Made by a program: the position numbers and the translations under genes. Shown here piece after piece: positions 1 to 6,225 of a DNA stretch of 8,629 nt. The DNA is from Methanomassiliicoccales archaeon (GTDB lineage: Archaea > Thermoplasmatota > Thermoplasmata > Methanomassiliicoccales > UBA472). The stretch is from positions 1-8,629 of the forward strand of contig JAJRAL010000002.1 in the NCBI GenBank assembly GCA_028679935.1, in the 5' to 3' direction. A model generated the notes under the pieces. That model was not told where the DNA came from, ran no database searches, and was given only the letters and a program-made list of their open reading frames with translations. The number at the start of each line of letters is the position of its first letter. The first letter of the stretch is position 1.

Positions 1-403
1 GCTAGAGACGATGCAGGAGAAGCTGGAGGCGCAGCTGGTCCTAGCGAAGAAGATCCGGGCGGTCGACGAGGTGGACGTCGTCTATCGCGTCGTCACCAGG
101 CACCTGCTTCCAGACATGATCGGCAACCTGAAGAGCTTCAGCGGGCAGAAGCTTCGGTGCACGAAGTGCAACGCGAAATACCGTCGCATCCCCCTCTCAG
201 GCAAGTGCTACTGCGGCAACAATCTCACCTTGACGGTGCACGAGAGCAGCGTCAAGAAGTACCTCGAGATCACCAAGGAGATCAGCGAGAGGTTCGCCAT
301 CGACGCCTATACCAGACAGAGGATAGAGCTGATCGAGCAATCGATCAACTCGCTCTTCGAGAACGACAAGGTCAAGAACTGCAAGCTCTCGGACTTCATG
401 TGA
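1..403 (+). CDS. polC: DNA polymerase D large subunit DP2, C-terminal fragment (5' end outside window)
   Basis: This is the last 133 codons of the catalytic large subunit of archaeal replicative polymerase D (PolD), a DP1/DP2 heterodimer found in Euryarchaeota and some other archaeal phyla. The frame is open to the left edge (codons for L-E-T precede the first Met at 11), so the gene is cut by the window. The visible part shows the DP2 C-terminal zinc module: LRCTKC, then [13 protein letters not shown], giving C53-x2-C56 and C69-x-C71 of the fragment. It is followed by the family-typical stretch KYLEITKEI, then [20 protein letters not shown], and it ends in LSDFM. The last cysteine pair is C-x-C rather than the C-x2-C I recall from Pyrococcus DP2. 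There is no long tail after SLFEND like the one carrying the PCNA-binding box in Pyrococcus. The gene converges on rpoD. Identification is strong; the catalytic aspartates lie outside the window. Confidence 0.93.
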   Translation, partial: LETMQEKLEAQLVLAKKIRAVDEVDVVYRVVTRHLLPDMIGNLKSFSGQKLRCTKCNAKYRRIPLSGKCYCGNNLTLTVHESSVKKYLEITKEISERFAIDAYTRQRIELIEQSINSLFENDKVKNCKLSDFM

Positions 404-448
404 TCCTCGCGGAGCTCAGGCTGATGGTCGGAAGATAGAATCGAATGA

Positions 449-461
449 GCAAGTCGCTTGC
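449..461 (-). terminator. small hairpin between convergent polC and rpoD, possible terminator of the rps13-rpoD operon
   Basis: A perfect 5-bp stem (GCAAG / CTTGC) with a 3-nt loop lies 4 nt beyond the rpoD stop codon, in the 61-bp convergent gap 404-464. Read on the minus strand it is followed by a moderately T-rich stretch (9 T in the next 19 nt), as expected for archaeal termination. On the + strand no T-run follows. The stem is short and there is no uninterrupted T-tract, so the call is tentative. Nothing else is visible in the gap. Confidence 0.3.
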
Positions 462-464
462 CGT

Positions 465-1319
465 TCACGCAGCGCTGCTCTCGAGGGTCGAGACGAGCTC
501 CCGGAAGTCGTCGAACTTCCTCTCCAGGATCTTCAGTCCCTCTCGGAGCGTCTGCTTCGCCGTGAGCGACCCGTCGGTCTCGAAGGTGAAGATGAACTTC
601 GTCTTGTCGCCCTCGACGGTGATGGCCTTCGTCTTGCACTCCTTTATGCAGGCCTTGCACAGCATGCAGGCGGATTCATTCACCACCTGCACCTTGTTGC
701 CGACCTTGGAGAAGCACTTGCGCGGGCAGACGTTCACGCAGGTCGCGCCGTTGTCGCACTTGGAGGTGTCGATCTTGACCCTCGGCGCGTACTTGTAGCC
801 GACCCCGTTCGTGACCTGCCACTTCGCGTGGCGCTTGCCAGTCCCGAGCTCGGCGAAAGCGTAGGCGAGTATCGCCTGTCTCGGTCCGAGACGTACGATT
901 GGGATAAGCTCGTCCTTGACCTTGAGCGAGGGATCGCCCAACGGCTCGAGATCGCCCGAGTAGACATCGCACGGCCCCTTCTTGTTGAGCGAGTACATGA
1001 TGGTGCACTTGGGGCAGCCCTCGCCGCCGCAGGCGCAGTCCTTCTTCATGACGTACAACTCTGGATCGGACGGTATCGGCACCAGACCGAGGCGGTGGGC
1101 GATGATCTCGTCGAAGAGCGACGAGACGCTCTCGTACTCCTCGTTCTCGTCTTCTCCCGACCCCTGGATTTCGCCGAGGTGGAACTCGACCGTGTCGATC
1201 GCCATCTTCGGGACCTCCGCGATCAGGCAGCGCCTTAGCGAGTTCGCGATCTCAGGGCTGGCGTCCGAAAGCATGAACTTGGCCGACGTGTCGGTCAATT
1301 CAAGGATCTTGATATCCAT
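465..1319 (-). CDS. rpoD: DNA-directed RNA polymerase subunit D (Rpo3) with ferredoxin-like domain
   Basis: This 284-aa protein is the archaeal counterpart of eukaryotic RPB3 and bacterial alpha. It pairs with subunit L to form the platform on which the catalytic subunits assemble. The N-terminal dimerisation domain is clear (NSLRRCLIAEVPKMAIDTVE at about 26-45, then HRLGLVPIP). A loop C95-x-C97-x4-C102-x2-C105 resembles the zinc loop of RPB3. Residues about 180-235 form the ferredoxin-like insertion: C188, C194, C198 (followed by P) and C202, then a complete C218-x2-C221-x2-C224-x3-C228. The first motif lacks the canonical second cysteine (G191 stands there). After the insertion the alpha-like fold resumes (KFIFTFETDGSL) and ends in the helix EGLKILERKF. 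The ATG start is supported by GAGG 8 nt upstream, overlapping the rps11 stop; the gap to rps11 is 11 nt. It is the last gene of the operon. Confidence 0.96.
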   Translation of the reverse strand: MDIKILELTDTSAKFMLSDASPEIANSLRRCLIAEVPKMAIDTVEFHLGEIQGSGEDENEEYESVSSLFDEIIAHRLGLVPIPSDPELYVMKKDCACGGEGCPKCTIMYSLNKKGPCDVYSGDLEPLGDPSLKVKDELIPIVRLGPRQAILAYAFAELGTGKRHAKWQVTNGVGYKYAPRVKIDTSKCDNGATCVNVCPRKCFSKVGNKVQVVNESACMLCKACIKECKTKAITVEGDKTKFIFTFETDGSLTAKQTLREGLKILERKFDDFRELVSTLESSAA

Positions 1320-1330
1320 TTACGTAACCT

Positions 1331-1714
1331 CTACACCCTTCTGCCCCTGCGGCCGCCCTTCTTCTTGGTGCCGTCGTGGGGTACCGGAGTGACATCCTCG
1401 ATCCGGCCTATCTTCAGACCAGCGCGCGCCAGCGCCCTGATCGCCGCCTGGGCTCCCGGCCCCGGCGAGGTGGACTTGTTGCCGCCCGGAGCGCGCACCT
1501 TGACGTGGATTCCGTCGATGCCCTTCTCCTTGGCAATCTCCGCAACCTTCTCTGCCGCCCTCATCGCTGCATACGGCGAGGATTCGTCCTTCGCCTGCTT
1601 TACGACCATTCCGCCCGTCGCCTTGGTTATGGTCTCGGCGCCGGTGATGTCAGTGAGCGTGATGATGATGTTGTTGTAGCTCGCGAAAACGTGCGCGATT
1701 CCCCATTTTCCCAT
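1331..1714 (-). CDS. rps11: 30S ribosomal protein uS11
   Basis: This 127-aa protein lies on the small-subunit platform near the E site and contacts the 3' region of 16S rRNA. The family signature is unmistakable: [19 protein letters not shown] at the start, [40 protein letters not shown], and the invariant C-terminal basic block [14 protein letters not shown]. Two in-frame starts exist: a GTG at 1720 that overlaps the rps4 stop (GTGA), and an ATG at 1714. A strong GGAGG at 1722-1726 sits 7 nt before the ATG but only 1 nt before the GTG, and family members begin at the equivalent of the ATG, so 1714 is chosen. The gene then begins 2 nt after the rps4 stop. Its length is normal for archaea. Confidence 0.97.
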   Translation of the reverse strand: MGKWGIAHVFASYNNIIITLTDITGAETITKATGGMVVKQAKDESSPYAAMRAAEKVAEIAKEKGIDGIHVKVRAPGGNKSTSPGPGAQAAIRALARAGLKIGRIEDVTPVPHDGTKKKGGRRGRRV

Positions 1715-1716
1715 GT

Positions 1717-2478
1717 TCACTCCTCCTTCGGCGCTTCCGGCACTACCGTCTCCAATGGAGCGGAGGCACCTGCGTCCTTGTCGGGTATCTCATTGACCTT
1801 GGCGACAGTCTGGACTACACGGCGCGGCATGCCTCTGCCGCCGCCTCCCCTGCCACCTCTCTTCCCGCCACGCCCTCCGCGCGTCGTCTCCATCTCCTTC
1901 TCGCGGCGGTCGCGCTTGGCCTCGTTCCTTGCCCTGGCCTCTACGACCTTGGGCATCTCGGTGCGGAGCGGGTGCAGGTCGCTGGAAAAGGGCGAGGAGA
2001 CGTTGTATGTGATGTTCTCCTCCTGTCCTCGTTCGAGGAGCATCCCGGGAATGGTGACCTTGCGGCCGTTGAGAGAAACGTGTCCGTGCGAGATCAGCTG
2101 ACGTGCCTGGTGGGGCGATGCCGCCAATCCCTTCCTGAAGACTAGGGTCTGGAGCCTTCGGTTCAGGAGGGCCTCGGTATTGAGCGTGAGCACATCATCG
2201 AGCGTCGCGCCCTCGGCGGGCAGAAGCCCGAGCCTGGCGCAACTCTTGAGCAGGTTCTGCGTCTCCACTCGGGCCTGGTCCTCGCCGGTGCGCAACCGCG
2301 CCTGGAGATCCCTGGACTGCTTGCGGTAGTTGCTGAGCATGGTCTTTGCCTTCCAGAGCTCCCTCTTGTTCTTCAGACCGAACTCGCGGCAGAGTCCGTG
2401 CTCCTCCTTGATTCGCTCGCCCTCCCAGGGGTGGGACGGCGTGTCATAAGATCTACGCGGGAATTTTGGGTCTCCCAT
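1717..2478 (-). CDS. rps4: 30S ribosomal protein uS4 with long RGG/Gly-rich C-terminal extension
   Basis: This is a primary 16S-rRNA-binding protein of the small-subunit body. It is 253 aa, against roughly 170-200 aa for most archaeal uS4. Residues 1-60 carry the archaeal N-terminal signature ([17 protein letters not shown], then [20 protein letters not shown]). The S4 RNA-binding domain is at about 104-165 ([16 protein letters not shown], then [21 protein letters not shown]). The core ends near residue 185. It is followed by a charged helix-like stretch ([14 protein letters not shown]), an arginine/glycine block at 200-216 resembling an RGG box, and an acidic, proline-containing end. The ATG start has AAGGTG 5 nt upstream, overlapping the rps13 stop codon (gap 9 nt). 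The stop lies 2 nt before the rps11 ATG, so the genes are probably translationally coupled. The extension is genuine coding sequence because the frame stays open to the rps11 junction. Confidence 0.96.
   Translation of the reverse strand: MGDPKFPRRSYDTPSHPWEGERIKEEHGLCREFGLKNKRELWKAKTMLSNYRKQSRDLQARLRTGEDQARVETQNLLKSCARLGLLPAEGATLDDVLTLNTEALLNRRLQTLVFRKGLAASPHQARQLISHGHVSLNGRKVTIPGMLLERGQEENITYNVSSPFSSDLHPLRTEMPKVVEARARNEAKRDRREKEMETTRGGRGGKRGGRGGGGRGMPRRVVQTVAKVNEIPDKDAGASAPLETVVPEAPKEE
1722..1726 (-). promoter_or_regulatory. Shine-Dalgarno site of rps11, decides the start
   Basis: GGAGG on the minus strand, inside the last codons of rps4. Spacing is 7 nt to the ATG at 1714 and 1 nt to the GTG at 1720. 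The GGAGG before rps13 is also 7 nt from its start codon, which supports the ATG. Confidence 0.75.
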
Positions 2479-2487
2479 GTCAACACC

Positions 2488-3261
2488 TTACTTCTTCGCC
2501 TCGGCGGGCTTGGCTGCCGGTGCGGCGGCAGCTGGCTTGGCAGCGGTCGCGCCCTTGCCGCCCGTGAGCGGCTTCTTCTCTTCGGCTGGCTTCTCGGCTG
2601 CGGCGGCCGGTGCTCCACCTTCCGCTGGTGCAGCGCCCTGCAACAGCCTCGCGCGCATGACACCGAGGGTGAGTCCCGTCCTGCCATTGGAGCGGGTACG
2701 CTGGCCACGGACCTTCTGACCGTCCTCGTGGCGGACGCCCTTGTAGCTCCTGATCATCTTCATGAGATTGATGTCGTCCTTGCGCCGGACATCCAGGTCG
2801 ACGCCGACGATGTGCATGTCATCGCCCGTCTCCAGGTCCAGTTGGCGGTTCATCGCCCATGTGGGGGCGTAGTCGGAGTAACCAATGATGAGCTTCTCGA
2901 GTTCCTCGATCTTGTCATCCGGGAGGTCACCGATCTTCGAAACACGACCGACGCCGGCCCGGTTGACGATTATCTCCGCCACTCGGCTTCCGACGCCCTT
3001 TACGCTCTGCAGTCCGATGACGGTCGGCTTCTCGCCGTCCACATCGGTGTTGACCAGGCGAACGATGTACTTGAAGTTCTCATCGTGCTTGACCTCATCC
3101 TTCTTTGGCTCCACCCGCTTCTTCTTCTCTCCCTCTTCTTTCTTGCCTTCCTTGGACTCGTCCTTCCTGCCGCCCTTCTTCTCCTTCTTGGGCTCCTTGT
3201 ACTCGTCCTTCGGGTGTTCGCCTTTCTTCTCTTCCTTTCTTGGTTCGCCTTCCTCGGCCAC
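2488..3261 (-). CDS. rps13: 30S ribosomal protein uS13 with low-complexity extensions at both ends
   Basis: uS13 sits in the head of the 30S subunit, contacts 50S proteins in intersubunit bridges and reaches the P-site tRNA with its C-terminal tail. The 257-aa product is well above the roughly 150-170 aa usual in archaea. The conserved core is about 62-207: FKYIVRLVNTDVDGEKPT, the helix-hairpin-helix region GLQSVKGVGSRVAEIIVNRA, and the basic signature GVRHEDGQKVRGQRTRSNGR (175-194). Before it are about 60 residues made almost only of Lys, Glu, Asp, Gly and Pro. After it come about 50 residues rich in Ala, Pro and Lys, ending KPAAAAPAAKPAEAKK. The start is GTG, chosen because GGAGG lies 7 nt upstream. 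An open frame continues to 3381 but runs through the promoters and has no conserved residues. This is the first gene of the rps13-rps4-rps11-rpoD operon. Confidence 0.95.
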   Translation of the reverse strand: MAEEGEPRKEEKKGEHPKDEYKEPKKEKKGGRKDESKEGKKEEGEKKKRVEPKKDEVKHDENFKYIVRLVNTDVDGEKPTVIGLQSVKGVGSRVAEIIVNRAGVGRVSKIGDLPDDKIEELEKLIIGYSDYAPTWAMNRQLDLETGDDMHIVGVDLDVRRKDDINLMKMIRSYKGVRHEDGQKVRGQRTRSNGRTGLTLGVMRARLLQGAAPAEGGAPAAAAEKPAEEKKPLTGGKGATAAKPAAAAPAAKPAEAKK

Positions 3262-3268
3262 GATGGTT

Positions 3269-3273
3269 CCTCC
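3269..3273 (-). promoter_or_regulatory. Shine-Dalgarno site of rps13, supports GTG start
   Basis: GGAGG on the minus strand, 7 nt upstream of the GTG at 3261. No ATG with a comparable site exists between the promoters and the conserved core, so this site fixes the otherwise ambiguous start. Confidence 0.7.
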
Positions 3274-3300
3274 GCTTGAATTGTGTGTGAAAGGTATAGC

Positions 3301-3316
3301 GTATATACTCTTTCGG
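3301..3316 (-). promoter_or_regulatory. proximal BRE/TATA promoter of the rps13 operon
   Basis: Minus strand CCGAAAGAGTATATAC: a purine/A-rich BRE-like CGAAAG followed by the TATA box AGTATATAC. With the usual distance of about 25 nt from the TATA centre, transcription would begin near 3280, leaving a leader of about 20 nt that contains the GGAGG. It is nearly a copy of the element 40 bp further upstream. Confidence 0.65.
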
Positions 3317-3340
3317 GGCGTCTCCCCTACACGCAAGACC

Positions 3341-3356
3341 GTATATAACTGTTTCC
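3341..3356 (-). promoter_or_regulatory. distal BRE/TATA promoter of the rps13 operon
   Basis: Minus strand GGAAACAGTTATATAC: a BRE-like GGAAAC followed by the TATA box AGTTATATAC. The predicted start near 3320 would give a leader of about 60 nt. It shares GAAA-n-AGT-(T)-ATATACG with the proximal copy, so the two look like tandem promoters and not chance AT-rich spots in this GC-rich sequence. Confidence 0.6.
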
Positions 3357-3402
3357 CTGTTCCAGCAGCGTCCTGACACACCTAGCCAGCAGGCTCGGTA
3401 CA

Positions 3403-3429
3403 AGGCCTCGGCGATGCCTGCGAGGACCT
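3403..3429. other. imperfect hairpin downstream of alaS
   Basis: AGG-CCTCG at 3403-3410 can pair with CGAGG-A-CCT at 3421-3429: 8 bp with one bulged A and a 10-nt loop. It lies 40-66 nt beyond the alaS stop and upstream of the rps13 promoters. It could help end the alaS transcript, but no T-tract follows on either strand. The rest of the 207-bp gap (3262-3468) holds the two promoters and no tRNA or small ORF that I can support. Confidence 0.25.
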
Positions 3430-3468
3430 GTTGCGCCGTAGGAGTCCCGCGAAGGCGAGCCAGATGCC

Positions 3469-6153
3469 CTACTTCTTTCTGAGCTCTTTCTTGGCGATCT
3501 CAGGGGCCTTCTCCAGAGCCTCGGCCAGCTTGCCGATTTCGCCGCCTCCGCCCTGCGCGTATTCTCTCTTTCCGCCGCCGCCCCCTCCGAGGAGCTTCAT
3601 TATCTCCTTGAGCAGGACGCGGCAGTCGACGTTCAGGTCCTCACTGCGGGAGACGAGCATCTTCGCGTTCTTCTCCGCCACGCCGATGACGACGAGCGTG
3701 TTCGGGTTCTTGGTGAGCGCCTTCGAGATCGTCTCGGCCTCCTCGGGCCCTTCGGCCCGATGCACGACGAGCTTGACGTCGCCGATGCAGGTCGCCTTCT
3801 CCAGCAAGGCCTTCGCCAGGTCTCGGTTTCGCGACTCCGTCAGGTCGGTAACCGCCCGGGTCTGCTCCCTGAGGTCAGATTGGAGCCTCGCAGACGTCTC
3901 GACCACCTTCTCGGTCGGGACGTTGAGCCTCTCCGAGAGCTCCTCTAGTACGTCCTTGTCGCGCTGCATCTCTTCCACGGCGGCCATGCCGGACGAGTAC
4001 TCGATCCTGACGATGCCGTCCTGGATGCGTTTCGTCCGGCGGATCCTGATGGAGCCGACGAAGCCGGTGGATTTGCAGTGCAGGCCACCGCACGCCTCGG
4101 CGTCCAGGCCGAGTATCTCGACGACCCGGATCGTCTTCCCCGGCACCGCACCTCCCTGGTAGAGTCTGTAGCCGTGGAGCCTCTCCGCCTCGTCCCTCTG
4201 CATGAATTGTATCCTGATCTTGAGATCATCGAGGATGACGCGGTTGACCTTGCGTTCGAGCTCGTCCCTCTGAGCCTGGGTCAGGTTCTCGAAATGGGTG
4301 ATGTCCAGCCTGCCCTCGACCTCTGACTTGTGGGCTCCGGCTTGCCAGACGTGATTGCCGAACATGCTCCGCGCCACGCCATTGATGATATGGGCGCTGG
4401 TGTGGTGGCGCATGAGGCGTTCTCGTCTCTCCTTCTGGATAATTCCCTTGACGACCTGCCCCTTTTTCGGAGCGGGACCATCGATGAAGTGGAGCACCGA
4501 GCTGTTGACCTTGATGACCTTCTTGATGGCATGTCCGTCAAGCGTCCCGAGATCCCATTCCTGCCCGCCACCCTCGGGATAGAAGCAGGTCCGGTCCAGG
4601 ATGATCCCGCCCTGAACGACCTCGAGGACCTTTCCTTCGAACTGTAGCATGTCGACGTCCTCGTAGTAGAGAAGGCGCGTCGGTGGAAGATGTTCAGGAT
4701 AGGCCTGGGCGGCCTTCTCCTCCTCCGGTTCCGGCTTTTCGTGGCGGGCGGCGACCTGCTTGTAGAAGTCGTCCGGCACATCCACCGGGATCGTCGAGAA
4801 CTCCTTGACCAGCTCGGGGTTCAGGCCGTGCGAATCGTAGAGTTCGATGAGCTTCTCGGTCGAGATGGCCTCGCCCTTCTTCAGCTCCTTCACGATCCTG
4901 TCGACGAGCTGCCTGCCCCGCACCAGCGTCTCTCTGTAGCGCTCCACTTCGACCCTGACCAAGCTCAGAATATCCTCCTTGTTCTCGACCAGTTCAGGGA
5001 AGATTCCGGCGAAGTAGTCTATCTGGTCGCCGACGACCTCGGCTAGGTCGATATCGACGCCCAGTGATCGGATCGAGCGAAGCGCTCTCCGGACGAGCAT
5101 CCTGGCGAAGTATCCCTCCCTTACGTTCGAGGGGACCACCCCGTCGTTGAGCAGCAAGGCGAGGGCGCGTGAGTGGTCGCAGATCACGTAGACGTCCTCG
5201 AGCGGGCTGACAATCGTCATCAGCTGGTTGTAGGTGATGCCCATCCGGGCCGCGGTCTGCTCTCGGATGCTGCGTACGTCGGCGGCCGTCTTAGCGTTCG
5301 TCATCCCGGCGACCTTGGAGTACTCCTCGAGCACCTTCGAGTCGGCATTGACCGACGCCTTCTTCTTCAACCGCTCGAGCACCGGCCCAAACACGGCCTC
5401 ATAGGCGGAGGAGGATCCTTGGGACACCCACGTCATCCTTTCCAGGCCGTACCCGGTGTCCACGACCGTCATCGACATCGGCTTGTTGCCCTCTGGCCCG
5501 ACGTTGTACATCATGAAGACGAGGGTGGCGACCTCGGCGCCGTCGATGATGACCTCGAGGCATGGCCCCGCATTCCCGCCGCCCTCCCACCATTCCTCGA
5601 CATAGCGCATCCGACCGGAGTCGACGCCCAGGCGCTTCGTGAAGAACTCGTGGCAGAGCTCGACCGTCCGGTCCTTGAAGTAGATTTCCTTGCCCTTCTT
5701 GTTGAAGACGTGGTGGGCACACATCTCGAAGAACGTGAGATGCCGGCCGGTCTTTCCGACGTTATCGATGTCGTTGAACCTAACGCATGTCTGTGAGATA
5801 GTGAGCGGATTTCCGGGCGGCTCGATGACCTCGTTGAGCACCCAGGGCTGGAAGTCGTATATCGAGGCTTGGGTGAAGAAGACGTCGTCCCTCCAGCGAG
5901 CGACCATCGGGTAGCGGCTGACCCGGGTGTGGCCGTGCGACTCGAAGAACGAGAGGAATTCCTCCCTCATCTCATGCAGACCGAGGCTCCTTTTCATCGG
6001 AGAGTTGCCGATGAAGGTGTATTCCTCGCACGGGGGCTCGCCGCAGGTCTCCCACTTGCCAGTGGACCAGAAGTGCCTCCCGCACTTGGGGCACTTCCTC
6101 CGGACGGACTTGTTGTCGAGGAAGAAGGCGAGCCTGAACTCCGCTGGGTCCAT
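3469..6153 (-). CDS. alaS: alanyl-tRNA synthetase, archaeal type
   Basis: This 894-aa class II aminoacyl-tRNA synthetase attaches alanine to tRNA-Ala in the cytoplasm. In order, it shows an archaeal-type N-terminal Cys cluster (C21-x2-C24-x12-C37-x4-C42) and catalytic-core motif 1 (FFESHGHTRVSRYPMV). Motif 2 includes QTCVRFNDIDNVGKTGRHLT, then FFEMCAHHVF, and motif 3 contains TGYGLERMTW (about 233-242). The tRNA-recognition helical region follows. The editing domain has zinc ligands in HHTSAH (H584, H588) and CGGLH (C688, H692). A glycine-rich C-terminal DHHA1 domain (LLGGGGGGKREYAQGGGG) ends the protein. All catalytic and editing motifs are intact, so it should charge and proofread (Ser/Gly misacylation). 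An in-frame TTG lies 12 nt further upstream; the ATG is preferred because no Shine-Dalgarno is present and a TATA-like element sits about 28 nt before it, suggesting a leaderless message. It is transcribed separately from rps13. Confidence 0.96.
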   Translation of the reverse strand: MDPAEFRLAFFLDNKSVRRKCPKCGRHFWSTGKWETCGEPPCEEYTFIGNSPMKRSLGLHEMREEFLSFFESHGHTRVSRYPMVARWRDDVFFTQASIYDFQPWVLNEVIEPPGNPLTISQTCVRFNDIDNVGKTGRHLTFFEMCAHHVFNKKGKEIYFKDRTVELCHEFFTKRLGVDSGRMRYVEEWWEGGGNAGPCLEVIIDGAEVATLVFMMYNVGPEGNKPMSMTVVDTGYGLERMTWVSQGSSSAYEAVFGPVLERLKKKASVNADSKVLEEYSKVAGMTNAKTAADVRSIREQTAARMGITYNQLMTIVSPLEDVYVICDHSRALALLLNDGVVPSNVREGYFARMLVRRALRSIRSLGVDIDLAEVVGDQIDYFAGIFPELVENKEDILSLVRVEVERYRETLVRGRQLVDRIVKELKKGEAISTEKLIELYDSHGLNPELVKEFSTIPVDVPDDFYKQVAARHEKPEPEEEKAAQAYPEHLPPTRLLYYEDVDMLQFEGKVLEVVQGGIILDRTCFYPEGGGQEWDLGTLDGHAIKKVIKVNSSVLHFIDGPAPKKGQVVKGIIQKERRERLMRHHTSAHIINGVARSMFGNHVWQAGAHKSEVEGRLDITHFENLTQAQRDELERKVNRVILDDLKIRIQFMQRDEAERLHGYRLYQGGAVPGKTIRVVEILGLDAEACGGLHCKSTGFVGSIRIRRTKRIQDGIVRIEYSSGMAAVEEMQRDKDVLEELSERLNVPTEKVVETSARLQSDLREQTRAVTDLTESRNRDLAKALLEKATCIGDVKLVVHRAEGPEEAETISKALTKNPNTLVVIGVAEKNAKMLVSRSEDLNVDCRVLLKEIMKLLGGGGGGKREYAQGGGGEIGKLAEALEKAPEIAKKELRKK

Positions 6154-6171
6154 GTTTGGCGACAATGAGGC

Positions 6172-6190
6172 GGTTCTTATTTGAACCTTT
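6172..6190 (-). promoter_or_regulatory. TATA-like promoter of alaS with overlapping dyad
   Basis: The minus strand reads AAAGGTTCAAATAAGAACC. The AT-rich TTCAAATAA (6177-6185) is centred about 28 nt before the alaS ATG, the distance expected for a leaderless archaeal transcript. The same bases form a perfect dyad, GGTTC-AAATAA-GAACC (6172-6187), which could be an operator covering the TATA box. The match to the TATA consensus is only fair. The rest of the 72-bp gap (6154-6225) shows nothing else. Confidence 0.45.
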
Positions 6191-6225
6191 GCCGCGGCCC
6201 GAAGCAGCGTCTGGATGGACGAGAG

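Noticed and set aside
2398..3279. 293-codon open frame on the + strand with a strongly hydrophobic, leucine-rich C-terminal half that looks like membrane helices
   Set aside because: It is the complement of the Lys/Glu-rich head of uS13 (AAG and GAG read as CTT and CTC) and of the start of rps4. The minus-strand genes have conserved family motifs and Shine-Dalgarno sites.
3262..3381. 40-codon N-terminal extension of rps13 up to 3381
   Set aside because: It contains both TATA boxes and the GGAGG of the GTG start, and its residues match no uS13 feature.
3357..3468. Possible tRNA or small RNA gene between alaS and rps13
   Set aside because: No T-loop GGTTCRA pattern, acceptor pairing or box elements were found on either strand. 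Only a weak hairpin is present.
6154..6165. Upstream TTG start for alaS
   Set aside because: It has no Shine-Dalgarno site, and the TATA-like box would be too close for a leadered transcript. The ATG at 6153 gives the family N-terminus.
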